A stretch of DNA of 64,000 nt, taken from assembly GCF_026151345.1 (NCBI RefSeq), contig NZ_JAMQPR010000001.1, positions 2,214,676-2,278,675 on the forward strand, written 5' to 3'. How positions within the stretch are numbered: position 1 is the stretch's first letter; each line of letters starts with the position of its first letter. The notes beneath the pieces were generated by a model, which did not search any database, was not told the DNA's origin, and saw only the letters and a list, made by a program, of their open reading frames with translations. Positions 40,163 to 50,456 of this stretch are shown here, piece by piece. The position numbers were made by a program, and so were the translations under genes. The stretch is from Leptospira paudalimensis (GTDB lineage: Bacteria; Spirochaetota; Leptospiria; Leptospirales; Leptospiraceae).

Positions 40163-42540
40163 ATACGTTCCGATTCCGTTTTCAATTACTTGTTATCCTC
40201 CTTTTCTTTCTTAGTCGTAACAATTACGCACAATCTGGGACAGAAGAAAAAGAACAAATTCCTCAAAAGAATGAAGGAATCCATGTCATTGGTAACAAAA
40301 AAGAAGACCTAAAAAAAATCCCAGGTTCTGCTTATATCCTCGATAATAAATACTTACAAGAAGCATCACCGACCGATCCAATGGAAGCGTTAAGGAGGGC
40401 TCCTGGAGCCAGTGTTAGGTTCCAAGACGCAGCAGGACTCACACCCAATATCGGATTTAGAGGGGTAAGTAATGAAGAATCAAGGAAAACATTAATCCTT
40501 GAAGATGGTATTCTCACATCTCTATCTCCTTATGGGCAACCAGAAAGTTATTACTCCCCGTCAATTGAAAGAATGGAACGAATTGAAGTGATTAAGGGAT
40601 CTGGTTCCATTTTATTTGGGCCAAATACGATTGGTGGAATTGTGAATTTTGTCACCAAACGTCCGCCAGTTGAATCAACCTTTTATACAAAAAACGTAGG
40701 GGGCGAAAATGGATACCTTTCTACCTATAATTCCTATGGTAAAAGTTTTGGATCAAGTGCATTTGAAGTTTCTCTTTTAAGAAAACAAGGAAATGGATTT
40801 CGGAATTATCAAAATTTTGACGTAACAGAAGGAAATGTAAAATGGATTCAAGATTGGAATGAGAACCATACCACAACTATCAAATTAGGTTATCATATGC
40901 AAAATGCACAATCGACTTACTTAGGTTTGTCGCAAGGATTATTTTGGAAAGATCCAAGAATCAATCCTGCCAAGTATGATGAAAAACAATTAAATCGCAG
41001 CCAGACCATTATATCTCATAATTGGAAATTAACAGATGAACATTCCCTCATCATTCGAGGTTATGTTTCCCAAGCAGAAAGAAATTGGGCAAGGCAAGAC
41101 TTTTTATCTGGAAAGACCGATGAAGGTGGATATTTAAATCCACCGACCGATACACTTAGAACATACTCTCCAGGCATCATTGGCAACCGACCTGGCGACA
41201 GTATTTATATGCGAGAAACGTACACAAGCAGAGACCAATCTTTTTTAGTTGGTGGTTTGGAAACAAAACTGGAATCCAAATTTTCAACCTTTGGTTTAAA
41301 ACATGAAACGGACCTTGGAATCAGATTCCATGGTGAAAATAATCTGACACAAACAAATGTAAAAAAAACTGACGATCCATTAGGGTATCTAACCAAAGCG
41401 AGTCTGCAAGAGGAATCCCTTTCAAATAACTTATTACAACCTTCCTTACCGAATTTTAACCTAAACCGACAAGAAAGAAAAATTGAAGCCTTTGCCTCTT
41501 ATTTCCAAGACAGGATCCAACTATCTGAGAATTGGAAATTGATTCCAGGGATTAGATATGAAGAAGTGAGACAAAAAGCAATTACCACTAGAAGGCAAGC
41601 GACACAAGAAGATTATAGATTAGGTGCTGTTTTACCCAATGATGTTTCTGTCAATAGAAGGAGTTCAAGTGAATCCAGAACTCATATCATCCTTCCTGGA
41701 ATTGGAATCACTTACGATATCACAAAAAAGTTCATTTGGTTTTCGGGAGCTCATAAAGGATTTTCTCCTCCTACCTTTGGAACTTCCTTTAGCCCACAAG
41801 GTAATGACTATCGACTCAAACCAGAAACTTCTACAAATTACGAATCTGGCATCAGAGGTGATTTAACTTCCTATCTATACACAGAACTAGTTGGTTATAA
41901 AATGTATTTTCGTGATCAAATCATCAACGTGAACGAAGTTGGTGGAGAAAACGGGATTAGACCAGCAAACACTGGTTATTCTACCCATACTGGAGGTGAA
42001 GCAGTTGTTGTTTGGGATCCGGCAAAAATGCAAAAATCAGAATGGAGAGTGCCCATTGAGTTGATCTACTCTCGCATTGAAGCTAAATCGAGAAGTTTTA
42101 ATCCTTTCCCAGTATCCCAAACTAGTGATGGACGTGAATTGATAGAGATTGTACCTGCTTATACAGTCAATAACTACCAATTCATCTCTAGTGATACAAC
42201 TGGAAATTATTTACCCTATGTTCCCAAAGAAACAATTACAACAGCGATTTCGATTTCGTCACCACAAGGATATTATGGTCGTTTAGAATACCAATATATT
42301 GGAAAACAATATTCAGATTTACTGAACACGAAAGATGAATCGGAAGATGGAAATAAAGGGATCATTCCAAAAGTGGAATTATGGAATACAAGTTTAGGGT
42401 ATCGATCTCCAGACAAATGGTCAGTCTTCATCAATGCTAAAAACATCCAAGATAAACAATATGTATCGGGAAGACTACCAACTGGGATCCAACCTGGTCC
42501 ATTCCGACAAATCAATGTTGGTTTTACCTTGGAATTATAA
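40159..42540 (+). CDS. TonB-dependent outer-membrane receptor
   Basis: 793 residues. Signal peptide, then a plug domain (about 45-175) with GFRGVSNEESRKTLILEDG and GSGSILFGPNTIGGIVNFVTKRP, and a 22-strand-type barrel to the end. The plug motif and length resemble ferric-citrate-type (FecA) receptors, though no N-terminal signalling domain is present. It transports an unknown, probably iron-linked ligand. Last gene of the operon, start overlapping the previous stop (ATGA). Confidence 0.93.
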   Translation: MNTFRFRFQLLVILLFFLSRNNYAQSGTEEKEQIPQKNEGIHVIGNKKEDLKKIPGSAYILDNKYLQEASPTDPMEALRRAPGASVRFQDAAGLTPNIGFRGVSNEESRKTLILEDGILTSLSPYGQPESYYSPSIERMERIEVIKGSGSILFGPNTIGGIVNFVTKRPPVESTFYTKNVGGENGYLSTYNSYGKSFGSSAFEVSLLRKQGNGFRNYQNFDVTEGNVKWIQDWNENHTTTIKLGYHMQNAQSTYLGLSQGLFWKDPRINPAKYDEKQLNRSQTIISHNWKLTDEHSLIIRGYVSQAERNWARQDFLSGKTDEGGYLNPPTDTLRTYSPGIIGNRPGDSIYMRETYTSRDQSFLVGGLETKLESKFSTFGLKHETDLGIRFHGENNLTQTNVKKTDDPLGYLTKASLQEESLSNNLLQPSLPNFNLNRQERKIEAFASYFQDRIQLSENWKLIPGIRYEEVRQKAITTRRQATQEDYRLGAVLPNDVSVNRRSSSESRTHIILPGIGITYDITKKFIWFSGAHKGFSPPTFGTSFSPQGNDYRLKPETSTNYESGIRGDLTSYLYTELVGYKMYFRDQIINVNEVGGENGIRPANTGYSTHTGGEAVVVWDPAKMQKSEWRVPIELIYSRIEAKSRSFNPFPVSQTSDGRELIEIVPAYTVNNYQFISSDTTGNYLPYVPKETITTAISISSPQGYYGRLEYQYIGKQYSDLLNTKDESEDGNKGIIPKVELWNTSLGYRSPDKWSVFINAKNIQDKQYVSGRLPTGIQPGPFRQINVGFTLEL

Positions 42541-42593
42541 TTTGTATATATGAATCAAATTTCTATCAAAGTAAATAAGCTAATGAAATGAGA

Positions 42594-43484
42594 TTAAAAG
42601 TACTTTCCGACTCGATCATAATTTAAAAGGGCAGATTGTACGGTTGTCTCTTCCCATGAATCAAGAACAACACCATTCCCTTTTAAATACACCAATACAT
42701 CGTTTCGTTCTGCGGTTGGAATTTTCGTTAGTTCTTTTAAAACGAGAGACATACGTTTGGAATTTCGTTCCTTAGGAGTTAAATTGATTTCTTTTTGCAA
42801 ATCATACTTATCTTTTAATTCCTGGCAAAAAGTTTCCCAAACATGGATGGAACTTAAAATAACCTCAAGTCGTTTCCTGTTTTCAATTTCTTTTTCGCTA
42901 ATTTCTTCATTCTTTAGATTTCCGGAAACCATCATCATTCTTAGATAATAATACAAAGTATGGCTGTTTAGTAAAATCTTACGTATTTCATTTTCTCTTA
43001 AGTTTGAAAATATTCCGAGTAAGGTTTGCATAGTCATATTTTTTTCTTCTAAAAGATCAAAGTATGCTTCCCAAGTTTGAGGGTCTAAATTCGAAAGGAG
43101 ATGAATTTTTAAAGTGGGATCACGATCCATCTCTTCACCAAGAGATAAAATTCTCAAACTTTGAGCGGAATCAAACATACTTCGAATTTGCAAAAAATAG
43201 GCATTGGAATCAAAATGATCTAATAAAAACTGTTTTCCATATCCAAAGTAAATGAATCTCATCAAAAGTTCTGGAGTGATGTTCGGATCATTTAGAAATT
43301 TTTTTGTCGCATCCTCAGTGCGTAACAACCATAAATATTCGAATACCAAGTCACAAAACTCAGTATCTGACAACATATGTTCAGCTAATGATTTAAGATC
43401 TTCACCTTTGTCAATGGAGGAAAAAAATGATAGAAGCTCATTTGGCGATGCGTTTTTCCAAAATTGAGAGGCCTTCCATCGCAT
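42594..43484 (-). CDS. Helical cytoplasmic protein of unknown function
   Basis: 296 residues with no signal peptide, membrane helix or cysteine-rich region. It appears all-helical with short repeated helical hairpins, similar in feel to armadillo-like leptospiral proteins. I do not recognise it. It is convergent with the TonB receptor gene, with 53 bases between the stops and no clear terminator. Confidence 0.7.
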   Translation of the reverse strand: MRWKASQFWKNASPNELLSFFSSIDKGEDLKSLAEHMLSDTEFCDLVFEYLWLLRTEDATKKFLNDPNITPELLMRFIYFGYGKQFLLDHFDSNAYFLQIRSMFDSAQSLRILSLGEEMDRDPTLKIHLLSNLDPQTWEAYFDLLEEKNMTMQTLLGIFSNLRENEIRKILLNSHTLYYYLRMMMVSGNLKNEEISEKEIENRKRLEVILSSIHVWETFCQELKDKYDLQKEINLTPKERNSKRMSLVLKELTKIPTAERNDVLVYLKGNGVVLDSWEETTVQSALLNYDRVGKYF

Positions 43485-43550
43485 GACTATTCATAATGTG
43501 AAAAACGAACAAAGTCAATTGAAATTTAGATAGTTCTTTTTTTTAGTATA

Positions 43551-44816
43551 TTAATATACATTCCAATACGAACTAAGTAGAAGATTTTTACAAATTTTTC
43601 CCCTAGAACCAGTATTAATGGTCAGGATTGAATCATATGTATGTGGCAAAGCAACTATCTTGCCGTTAGGTGTCAATACTCCATCTCCCCATTTATTTCC
43701 ACTACCAATTCCCGTATTATGTGTAGTATATGCTAAACTGACTGGATCAATTGCAAGTATATCTGTAATATCTGCCGGGATGGTGATAATCCTTCCATCG
43801 GCAGAAAAAATTCCACCTCTCCATTTACCTGTACCACCTGTTGGAGAAGTTCGAAGGGTTACTGAATCATTACTAGGGTCCAAAAAGATAAAATCAGAAT
43901 CGTTTGAAGGAATACCAACTAACATACCATCAGATGTCACAACAGCATGCCTCCATTTTCCTAAACCTGTTTTTGGTGAAGGGATTGTATACGATCTTTC
44001 TGAATAAGGATCCAAAACAAAAATAAAATCAATATCAACGGGGAATGCATAAATTTTTCCATTGGGAGCAAGCACTCCCCCTTCCCACATATTTGATAAT
44101 GAGAGTGGAGAAGGAATGGTGCGAACCAAATCTGTTTGTGGGTCTATGACTAAAATTTGATTTGCAGAATTGGGAATTCCATAAATAAGACCGTTCGGAG
44201 CAAGCACTCCACCACGCCACTTACCGACACCTGTTAGAGGGGAAGTTAAAAAATAACTTTGATTCGTGAGTGGATTGAACACAAGGATTTGGTTTGCATC
44301 CCTTGGAATTCCGTAGATTTTACCATTTGGTGCAAGTACCCCTCCTTCCCATTGTGCCGATCCAATCGATGTTGTATTCACATTGGATGAGGAATTTTGT
44401 GTTGGATCAATGACGAGAAGATCTGATCGATTATAGGGAAGAGAATACACTAACTCTTGGTTCGTAAGAACACCACCAAGCCATTTTGCTAAACCCGTTT
44501 CTGGTTGGGTGAAAGTTTGAAAACTCACTCCGTCAGTACCTAAGGCCGCTTGTTTTTTAAGTTCTTCCGCTACATACTTCCAACGACGAGGTTGGATGAT
44601 CGAAAGCGGGTCCATTTCGCAAATGGATTTATTGGGGGCACGAGAACCACAAAATTCTCGGTCATCATCTGTGAGGATCCTTGCGAGATAAAAATCACGG
44701 AAGGATTCTGAGTTTGGATCACAACCATTCCCAAGTTTTGGGAATTGGCAATTTAGGATCATCATTGATACAGGGAGAATTAAGTATTTATAATATTGGT
44801 TTCCTCGAATTTCCAA
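43551..44816 (-). CDS. Seven-repeat beta-propeller lipoprotein
   Basis: About 421 residues. Start TTG at 44816 is chosen because AGAGGG lies six bases upstream and it gives a compact signal peptide ending in MILNC; a TTG eleven codons earlier is the alternative. After the lipid cysteine there is a C-x23-C-G module (CDPNS...FCG). Seven repeats of about 44 residues follow, each like KWxGGVLAPNGKIYGIP...ILVIDP, as expected for a seven-bladed propeller. Function unknown; probably surface or periplasmic binding. Confidence 0.78.
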   Translation of the reverse strand: MEIRGNQYYKYLILPVSMMILNCQFPKLGNGCDPNSESFRDFYLARILTDDDREFCGSRAPNKSICEMDPLSIIQPRRWKYVAEELKKQAALGTDGVSFQTFTQPETGLAKWLGGVLTNQELVYSLPYNRSDLLVIDPTQNSSSNVNTTSIGSAQWEGGVLAPNGKIYGIPRDANQILVFNPLTNQSYFLTSPLTGVGKWRGGVLAPNGLIYGIPNSANQILVIDPQTDLVRTIPSPLSLSNMWEGGVLAPNGKIYAFPVDIDFIFVLDPYSERSYTIPSPKTGLGKWRHAVVTSDGMLVGIPSNDSDFIFLDPSNDSVTLRTSPTGGTGKWRGGIFSADGRIITIPADITDILAIDPVSLAYTTHNTGIGSGNKWGDGVLTPNGKIVALPHTYDSILTINTGSRGKICKNLLLSSYWNVY

Positions 44817-45145
44817 TCCAATCCCTCTAGATAGAATGATTCCAACCAAGATCCCAAATTTGTCAAATGAAAGAAATTTCTTTCCAAAGTGAAAACTGAC
44901 TGATGTTTTTTACGGAAAACCAATCGAGAGGTATAAAATAAAATTAGATCGGTGTATCATAAGTAGAGTTAAACAAAATGAGACAACTAAGTTTACTACG
45001 AATTTAATTTCATTGACGTAGAGTAAAAAGACAATTTATTTGAGACGTCGTCATGATGAAGCCCCTTTCCTTTTTTGATTCCCTTCCTTTTTCTCAGGAC
45101 TTGTCCCTAGTATACACAATCATTTATAAATAGAACGAAGATTCA
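44817..45145. promoter_or_regulatory. Intergenic region between divergent genes with a 16-bp palindrome
   Basis: No gene seen in 329 bases. It must hold the promoters of the propeller lipoprotein (minus) and the GGDEF gene (plus). A perfect palindrome GAAAGAAATTTCTTTC is at 44869-44884, 53 bases upstream of the lipoprotein start. Confidence 0.4.
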
Positions 45146-46252
45146 ATGAAATCAAATACAGAACATTTAAACCTATCGTCGAGTTCCCAAACGAACACTG
45201 GATCTGAAAAATTCCAAACCGCAAATTTAGCGAGATGTATCTATACTCTTGTAATGGTTTTGGTATTTTACCACTTCCAACTTCCTTGGATTGTTGTGAT
45301 TGGTTCTGTGCATTTAGTTTTTTCCGTGATTTGGTTTTTACTCATTCATTTTGATATCTTAGTAGAAAAAGATGTTTGGTGGAGTGGTTACGTGCCAGCA
45401 ACTTTTGATTTGATTTGGCTCACTGTCCTTGCATATGGAACAGGTCATATCACTTCATTTTTTATACTTGGTTATTTAGGTTCAATTGCTCTCAGTAGTA
45501 TGTCACTGGATCGAAATTATGGCGTTTACAATGCATTTTTAGCAACTGTCTTATTTAGTGCCATGGGATTTTTTGTGTATTATGATGTGATACCACTTGT
45601 GAATATCTTAATGCCACCAGTAAAACCTACATTACTGAGTATCTTTATTTCGTCATTATTACTTGGTGGGAGTGCATTCATTGTAAATCAGATTGTTTCA
45701 AAATTGTTTTCTTCCTTAACAGATGTGAACGAAAAATTATTAGCAATTGCAATGACCGATCCATTAACAGGCATTTCAAATCGTAGGTCTTTTTTTTCCA
45801 ATTTAGAAATTGAAATGGCAAGGCAACACCGTAGCACATCTCCCTATCCCATTGCATTCCTATTGTTCGATTTAGATCTATTCAAATCCATCAATGATAC
45901 ATATGGACATGAAATCGGAGACTTAGTACTCATCGAATTTGCAAGTGTCTTAAAATCTTCCTTACGAAAACAAGACTTTCCAGCAAGATGGGGTGGTGAA
46001 GAATTTTTGGTTTTATTACCAAATACTGATTTAGATGGAGCCATTGTGACTGCTGAAAAAATCCGAAGTGCCTTCCATTCCTTAAAGATACCAATCAATG
46101 GAAAAGAACTCCGATGTTCGACGAGTGTAGGGATCTCCATTCTGAGGGATCAAACAACGAATCCAGAATCTGTCATCAATCTTGCAGATGAATATTTATA
46201 CGAGGCGAAACGAAAAGGTAGAAACCAAGTTTATTCTGAAAAAAATCTTTAA
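45146..46252 (+). CDS. Membrane GGDEF diguanylate cyclase
   Basis: 368 residues. Six membrane helices (about 28-200) form the sensor part, followed directly by a GGDEF domain. The active site is GGEEF at 283-287 and the substrate region FDLDLFKSINDTYGHEIGD is intact, so it should make c-di-GMP. No RxxD inhibitory site directly upstream of the active site is evident. The gene is monocistronic. Confidence 0.92.
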   Translation: MKSNTEHLNLSSSSQTNTGSEKFQTANLARCIYTLVMVLVFYHFQLPWIVVIGSVHLVFSVIWFLLIHFDILVEKDVWWSGYVPATFDLIWLTVLAYGTGHITSFFILGYLGSIALSSMSLDRNYGVYNAFLATVLFSAMGFFVYYDVIPLVNILMPPVKPTLLSIFISSLLLGGSAFIVNQIVSKLFSSLTDVNEKLLAIAMTDPLTGISNRRSFFSNLEIEMARQHRSTSPYPIAFLLFDLDLFKSINDTYGHEIGDLVLIEFASVLKSSLRKQDFPARWGGEEFLVLLPNTDLDGAIVTAEKIRSAFHSLKIPINGKELRCSTSVGISILRDQTTNPESVINLADEYLYEAKRKGRNQVYSEKNL

Positions 46253-46311
46253 TCATCTCATTTGCGGTTGTCAATTTTTTCAATTGGTCAGAAGAAATCC
46301 GTGATCTAAGA

Positions 46312-46803
46312 TTAAGAAAGTTCTTTGACGAGACGATCAAATCCAGCATTTGTCCCTTCGATTCTACCTTGTATTTCGATCTTTTGTATTCCTTCCTCGG
46401 AAACTTCTCCAAGGAGTACAATTTGTTCAGTAAAAGTCATCTTAGTTCTACCTTCAATTAACGATTCAAAGATAACAGTAACCAAAGATACCGAAATCCG
46501 AATATCATTCATATACATTCCAAATGCATAAACGATTCTTTCGTTTGGAATGATATCATAATAGGTAGCATCAAAAACATGCCTACTTCCAGTAGGTGTG
46601 ATGACTAAATTGGATTCTTTTCCACCCACTCGAAAATCCAAACTGAACTCTACAGTTTTCCAATCATCGTGGCATGAAAACCACTTACGTTTTGACTCAG
46701 GGTTCGCCCAAGCTGCAAAAACTTTTTCTTTAGATGCAGGTAAGATTCGATCAATGGTAAAAGATGTATTAGTGACTAACATTCTGTATTTTTTAGACTC
46801 CAT
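46312..46803 (-). CDS. AHSA1/SRPBCC-family protein
   Basis: 163 residues of the START-like helix-grip fold. The pattern FAAWANPESKRKWF with a later VTVIFESLIEGRTKMTFTEQI is typical of activator-of-Hsp90-like (AHSA1) proteins, which bind hydrophobic ligands. It overlaps the ArsR-type regulator gene by 11 bases. Such regulator/SRPBCC pairs are common; the ligand is unknown. Confidence 0.85.
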   Translation of the reverse strand: MESKKYRMLVTNTSFTIDRILPASKEKVFAAWANPESKRKWFSCHDDWKTVEFSLDFRVGGKESNLVITPTGSRHVFDATYYDIIPNERIVYAFGMYMNDIRISVSLVTVIFESLIEGRTKMTFTEQIVLLGEVSEEGIQKIEIQGRIEGTNAGFDRLVKELS

Positions 46804-47152
46804 CCGAGTTTTCTTCTGACGATTCGATTAAAAATTGACTCAATCGATCAAAACTACGATTCCAAGCAGACTTCCTTTCATCTAACCATGAATTGATGCC
46901 ATTCAATTTTGAAAAATTTAATTCGTATGTCCGTACTCTTCCTGATTTATTGGATTGCACTAACCCACCATTTTCTAAAACTTTCAAATGTTTTAATACA
47001 GATGGTAAAGCCATATCCAATGGTTCGGCTAATTCCATAACGGAAGCAGATCCCAAACTCAATCGTTCCACCATTTGCAATCGACTCGGGTCAGCAAGTG
47101 CATGAAAAATTTGGTCTATTCCAGGTTCTTTCAGTGTCATATTAAAATCCAT
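46793..47152 (-). CDS. ArsR-family transcriptional regulator
   Basis: 119 residues with the winged-helix pattern HALADPSRLQMVERL, MALPSVLKHLKVLENGGLV and a wing RVRTYELN. No cysteine-based metal site is present, which fits the non-metal ArsR subgroup that partners AHSA1 proteins. The gene is co-transcribed with the AHSA1 gene and follows the GST gene by 29 bases. Confidence 0.88.
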   Translation of the reverse strand: MDFNMTLKEPGIDQIFHALADPSRLQMVERLSLGSASVMELAEPLDMALPSVLKHLKVLENGGLVQSNKSGRVRTYELNFSKLNGINSWLDERKSAWNRSFDRLSQFLIESSEENSDGV

Positions 47153-47181
47153 TCATTGTCGAAAATCGTAAAAAAATGTCC

Positions 47182-47886
47182 TTACTTTTTTTCTTTCAAA
47201 AATCTTTTTGGAATTTTATCAAAAAAAGGATACATATGAAAATATGGCTCTGCTTCATCTAACGTTCGTTTAACGGAATCTTTTTCCAATAATCTTTCAA
47301 AATAATTAGTTAGTTTTGGGTAACCATTGCGAAAACTAAGAAGCGTATCGGAATAAAACAAAGCAGGAACCGCGGAACATTCTGCCATAGTAAAGGTATC
47401 AGATACAATGTAGTTCTTTGTATCTAATTCTTTTTCTAACATACCATATGCGACAGGCAATCTTTCATAAGCACGTTCAACACCAAATGGATCTTTTTGT
47501 CCCTCAGGGCGAATGCGATCCAAAACAATTTTTTGCACAGAATCACTGATGTACAAATCAAAAAATCGGTCCCAGAGTCTCACTCCAATGGATTCTTGTG
47601 TTGGAGTTGGCAGCAAATTAGCAGTTCCTGGATAGTATTCGCTGATGTATTCAATGATGACACTTGTCTCAGGGATGATTTGGTTACGCATCCGATCTCT
47701 CAATAGTGGAATTTTCCCAACAGGCCAATAAGCGAATAATTCTGATCTAGATTCTTCCTCCGATAGGTCTACAAACCTTGGTTCAAATTCAGTTCCATTT
47801 TCATACAAGGCAATGAGGACCTTGTGGCAAAAGGAAGCCAGTGGGTGGTAATAAAGGAGCAGGTTTGTTGGGCTATTGTTATCCAT
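47182..47886 (-). CDS. Glutathione S-transferase-family protein
   Basis: 234 residues. The N-terminal thioredoxin fold starts LLLYYHPLASFCHKVLIAL, with Ser/Cys where the glutathione-contacting residue lies, and has the cis-Pro and ETSVIIEYISEYYP motifs. The helical C-terminal domain includes SDTFTMAECSAVPAL. Catalytic substrate unknown. It is the first gene of a three-gene run with the ArsR/AHSA1 pair. Confidence 0.88.
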   Translation of the reverse strand: MDNNSPTNLLLYYHPLASFCHKVLIALYENGTEFEPRFVDLSEEESRSELFAYWPVGKIPLLRDRMRNQIIPETSVIIEYISEYYPGTANLLPTPTQESIGVRLWDRFFDLYISDSVQKIVLDRIRPEGQKDPFGVERAYERLPVAYGMLEKELDTKNYIVSDTFTMAECSAVPALFYSDTLLSFRNGYPKLTNYFERLLEKDSVKRTLDEAEPYFHMYPFFDKIPKRFLKEKK

Positions 47887-48337
47887 TTGGCTAACTTTCT
47901 AACTCCAGACAGTTTGGCAATCCAAATAGTTGCCCAGATGGTTAAGTATCATCCTTTTACCACCGATTCCCTCCATTGGGGGCCAAAACACGAACATTCT
48001 GGCAAAAAAATACAATTCCTTGGGTTGTTTCTTTGCAAATCAAGTGGATCTGTTAAAGGGGGGAAGAGCACCTGCCCACGAGCCACTCCCCTCCTCCCTA
48101 ACTCGGGTGGGGGATTTTAAATTCACGGACACATTATGTCTCATAACTCTTCTTTCCGCAGGGCGAGCCCCAGACACGATCCATCAAATTGCATTGGCTT
48201 CGTGTCGCTTGGGGCTTTTCGTATTCAGGGGCCAGGCTATCCAGGGCTTCGGTCGCAAAATGCGACCGCTTACGCGCCCTTTCTATCCTTCTCGCGTGTC
48301 TGTAATCTGATAACTCATTTACACCCAAAGAATCAAT
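47887..48337. other. G+C-rich, hairpin-rich intergenic region; possible repeat element or ncRNA
   Basis: 451 bases with visibly higher G+C than the flanks and no convincing gene. Structures seen: an imperfect C-rich/G-rich hairpin near 48085-48115 followed by an AT run; arms 48167-48179 and 48200-48215 pairing over 13 bp with a three-base bulge, followed by TTTT; a perfect GGTCGCA-AAA-TGCGACC hairpin at 48251-48267, flanked by AGGGC/GCCCT. An open frame of 126 codons on the plus strand lacks family resemblance and a good start. Confidence 0.5.
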
Positions 48338-48964
48338 TCACCAACAGACTTCTAAAAACGATCGTTCTTTCCTCTGTGTTGTTTCGAATTCCAAAATCTC
48401 ATTTGCGTGTTTCAAAGTGATATCAATGTCGTCCCAACCATTGCGGATCCGATTCACGGAAGCAGAATCCAATTGGAATGGAAAGTTATGTTCCCCAGCT
48501 TTCACCTCAAACGTTTCTAGATCGATTTGGATTTGTGCGATTCCTTGATTGGAAACCCATTCCAATAAAGAATGGATTTCTCTTTCTTGTAAACGAACGA
48601 GAGCGATTCCATTCTTAGCAGCATTGATTGAAAATATGTCTGCAAAAGAAGGAGCGATGATCACACGGAATCCAAAATCAGCAAGTGCCCAAGGTGCATG
48701 TTCCCGACTCGAACCACAGCCAAAATTTTTTCCAGCAATGAGAACACTCGCATTCATAAATCCCTCTTGGTTCAATATGAATTCTGGATTCAATGCCTTT
48801 CCTTCAAAATCTAAATACCGCCAATCATGGAATAAATGGGTACCAAAACCCTTTTTATTGATTAACTTCATAAATTGTTTGGGTAGGATTTGATCGGTAT
48901 CAATGTCCTCTCTTGGAATGGAGACAACAACTCCCGTATGTTTTGTCCAATGATTTGCCTTCAT
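48338..48964 (-). CDS. leuD: 3-isopropylmalate dehydratase small subunit
   Basis: 208 residues forming the swivel domain of isopropylmalate isomerase in leucine synthesis. In Leptospira the same enzyme can serve the citramalate route to isoleucine (recalled knowledge). Motifs: [32 protein letters not shown] and NAAKNGI. The start overlaps the leuC stop by four bases. Confidence 0.96.
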   Translation of the reverse strand: MKANHWTKHTGVVVSIPREDIDTDQILPKQFMKLINKKGFGTHLFHDWRYLDFEGKALNPEFILNQEGFMNASVLIAGKNFGCGSSREHAPWALADFGFRVIIAPSFADIFSINAAKNGIALVRLQEREIHSLLEWVSNQGIAQIQIDLETFEVKAGEHNFPFQLDSASVNRIRNGWDDIDITLKHANEILEFETTQRKERSFLEVCW

Positions 48965-50364
48965 GCGAATCTCCTCACATCTGTTAATTTTCCAGTCACT
49001 GCTGCTGCAGCTGCCATGGAAGGACTCACTAAATGTGTCCTCCCTCCTCTTCCCTGCCTTCCTTCAAAGTTACGATTCGAAGTAGAGGCACATCTTTCTC
49101 CTGGTTGTAAAACGTCGTCATTCATTGCAAGGCAAAGAGAACAACCAGGTTCTCTCCATTCAAATCCCGCTTCTAAAAAGATTTTGTCCAAACCCTCTTG
49201 TTCCGCTTGCCGTTTGACTCTACCAGAACCAGGAACCACAAGAGCTATTACATTCGGATGAACTTTTTTTCCTTTTGCCACTTCCGCAGCAGATCGTAAA
49301 TCTTCAATTCTACCATTCGTACAAGATCCGATAAACACCTTATCGATGTTAATTTCAGACATTGGAGTACCTGGTTGTAAATCCATATACGCCAAAGCAT
49401 TTTTTGCCGTTTCTCTTTCACGTATGTCCTGGAACTCTTCTGGATTAGGAATGAAACTTCCAATCGATATCGTCTGTGATGGATTTGTCCCCCACGTGAC
49501 CTGCGGTTCAATCTTAGATAGATCTAATTCGATCTCTTTGTCAAAAATTGCACCATCATCAGAGAAATATGTTTTCCAATACTCGACTGCTTTCTGAAAA
49601 CTTTCACCTTTAGGAATTAATTTTTTATCGCTTAGATATTCAAATGTTATCTCGTCTGGTGCGATAAGACTTGCTCTTGCGCCGGCTTCGATACTCATAT
49701 TACATAAGGTCATTCGAGCTTCCATTGATAATGATTCAATCCATTCACCTGAATATTCTATCGTATATCCTCTTCCTCCGGAAGTTCCGATTTTTCCTAT
49801 GAGGGCAAGGACAATATCTTTTGCCGTAATCCCAAATCCAGGTTTCCCAACAAATCGAACTAACATTGATTTGGTTTTTGCTTGTTTTAAGGTTTGAGTC
49901 GCAAGAACATGTTCCACTTCACTCGTTCCAATTCCAAATGCTAAGGCTCCAAAGGCGCCATGGGTTGCTGTATGAGAATCTCCGCATACAATGACTGAAC
50001 CTGGGATTGTAAATCCTATCTCAGGACCAACAACATGTACAATCCCTTGACCTGGATCTTCTGGTCCGTACAATTGAATTCCAAACTCTTTGCAGTTTTT
50101 CTCCATTGTATCAATTTGTAAACGTGAGACAGGTCCCGCGGCATCTCTGTTTTTCCGGTCTCTAGTGGAAACATTGTGATCCACAACTCCAAAGGTGAGA
50201 TCTTTCCTTCTTACATCCCGATTTTTATCTCTTAAACCATCAAATGCTTGGGCTGAAGTCACCTCGTGAAGGATATGCCTGTCCACATATAAAATCGTTT
50301 CCGAATCTGAACTTTCTATGATCCGATGGTTTTCCCAAATTTTGTCGTATAGAGTCTGTCCCAT
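48961..50364 (-). CDS. leuC: 3-isopropylmalate dehydratase large subunit
   Basis: 467 residues, an aconitase-type enzyme. The three [4Fe-4S] ligands are Cys348 (GSCTNGR), Cys408 and Cys411 (GCSLC). Substrate motifs [10 protein letters not shown] and [12 protein letters not shown] are intact. AGAGGG precedes the ATG. Transcribed divergently from a LysR gene that probably regulates it. Confidence 0.97.
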   Translation of the reverse strand: MGQTLYDKIWENHRIIESSDSETILYVDRHILHEVTSAQAFDGLRDKNRDVRRKDLTFGVVDHNVSTRDRKNRDAAGPVSRLQIDTMEKNCKEFGIQLYGPEDPGQGIVHVVGPEIGFTIPGSVIVCGDSHTATHGAFGALAFGIGTSEVEHVLATQTLKQAKTKSMLVRFVGKPGFGITAKDIVLALIGKIGTSGGRGYTIEYSGEWIESLSMEARMTLCNMSIEAGARASLIAPDEITFEYLSDKKLIPKGESFQKAVEYWKTYFSDDGAIFDKEIELDLSKIEPQVTWGTNPSQTISIGSFIPNPEEFQDIRERETAKNALAYMDLQPGTPMSEINIDKVFIGSCTNGRIEDLRSAAEVAKGKKVHPNVIALVVPGSGRVKRQAEQEGLDKIFLEAGFEWREPGCSLCLAMNDDVLQPGERCASTSNRNFEGRQGRGGRTHLVSPSMAAAAAVTGKLTDVRRFA

Positions 50365-50431
50365 ATTTCCCTCTTGCTAAATACAGTAACAAAAATTTGA
50401 ATATAATGCAAATAAATTGGTTTTATGAAAT

Positions 50432-50450
50432 ATATAACTAAAAGTTATAT
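50432..50450. promoter_or_regulatory. Perfect 8-3-8 dyad between leuC and lysR, candidate LysR operator
   Basis: ATATAACT-AAA-AGTTATAT. It contains the T-N11-A core typical of LysR-type regulator sites. It ends seven bases before the lysR start codon and lies 68 bases upstream of leuC, so autoregulation and leuCD control are both plausible. Confidence 0.6.
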
Positions 50451-50456
50451 GTATTT

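Noticed and set aside
47930..48310. 126-codon open frame on the plus strand in the G+C-rich region
   Set aside because: It spans the hairpins, has no recognisable motif, odd composition and no good ribosome-binding site.
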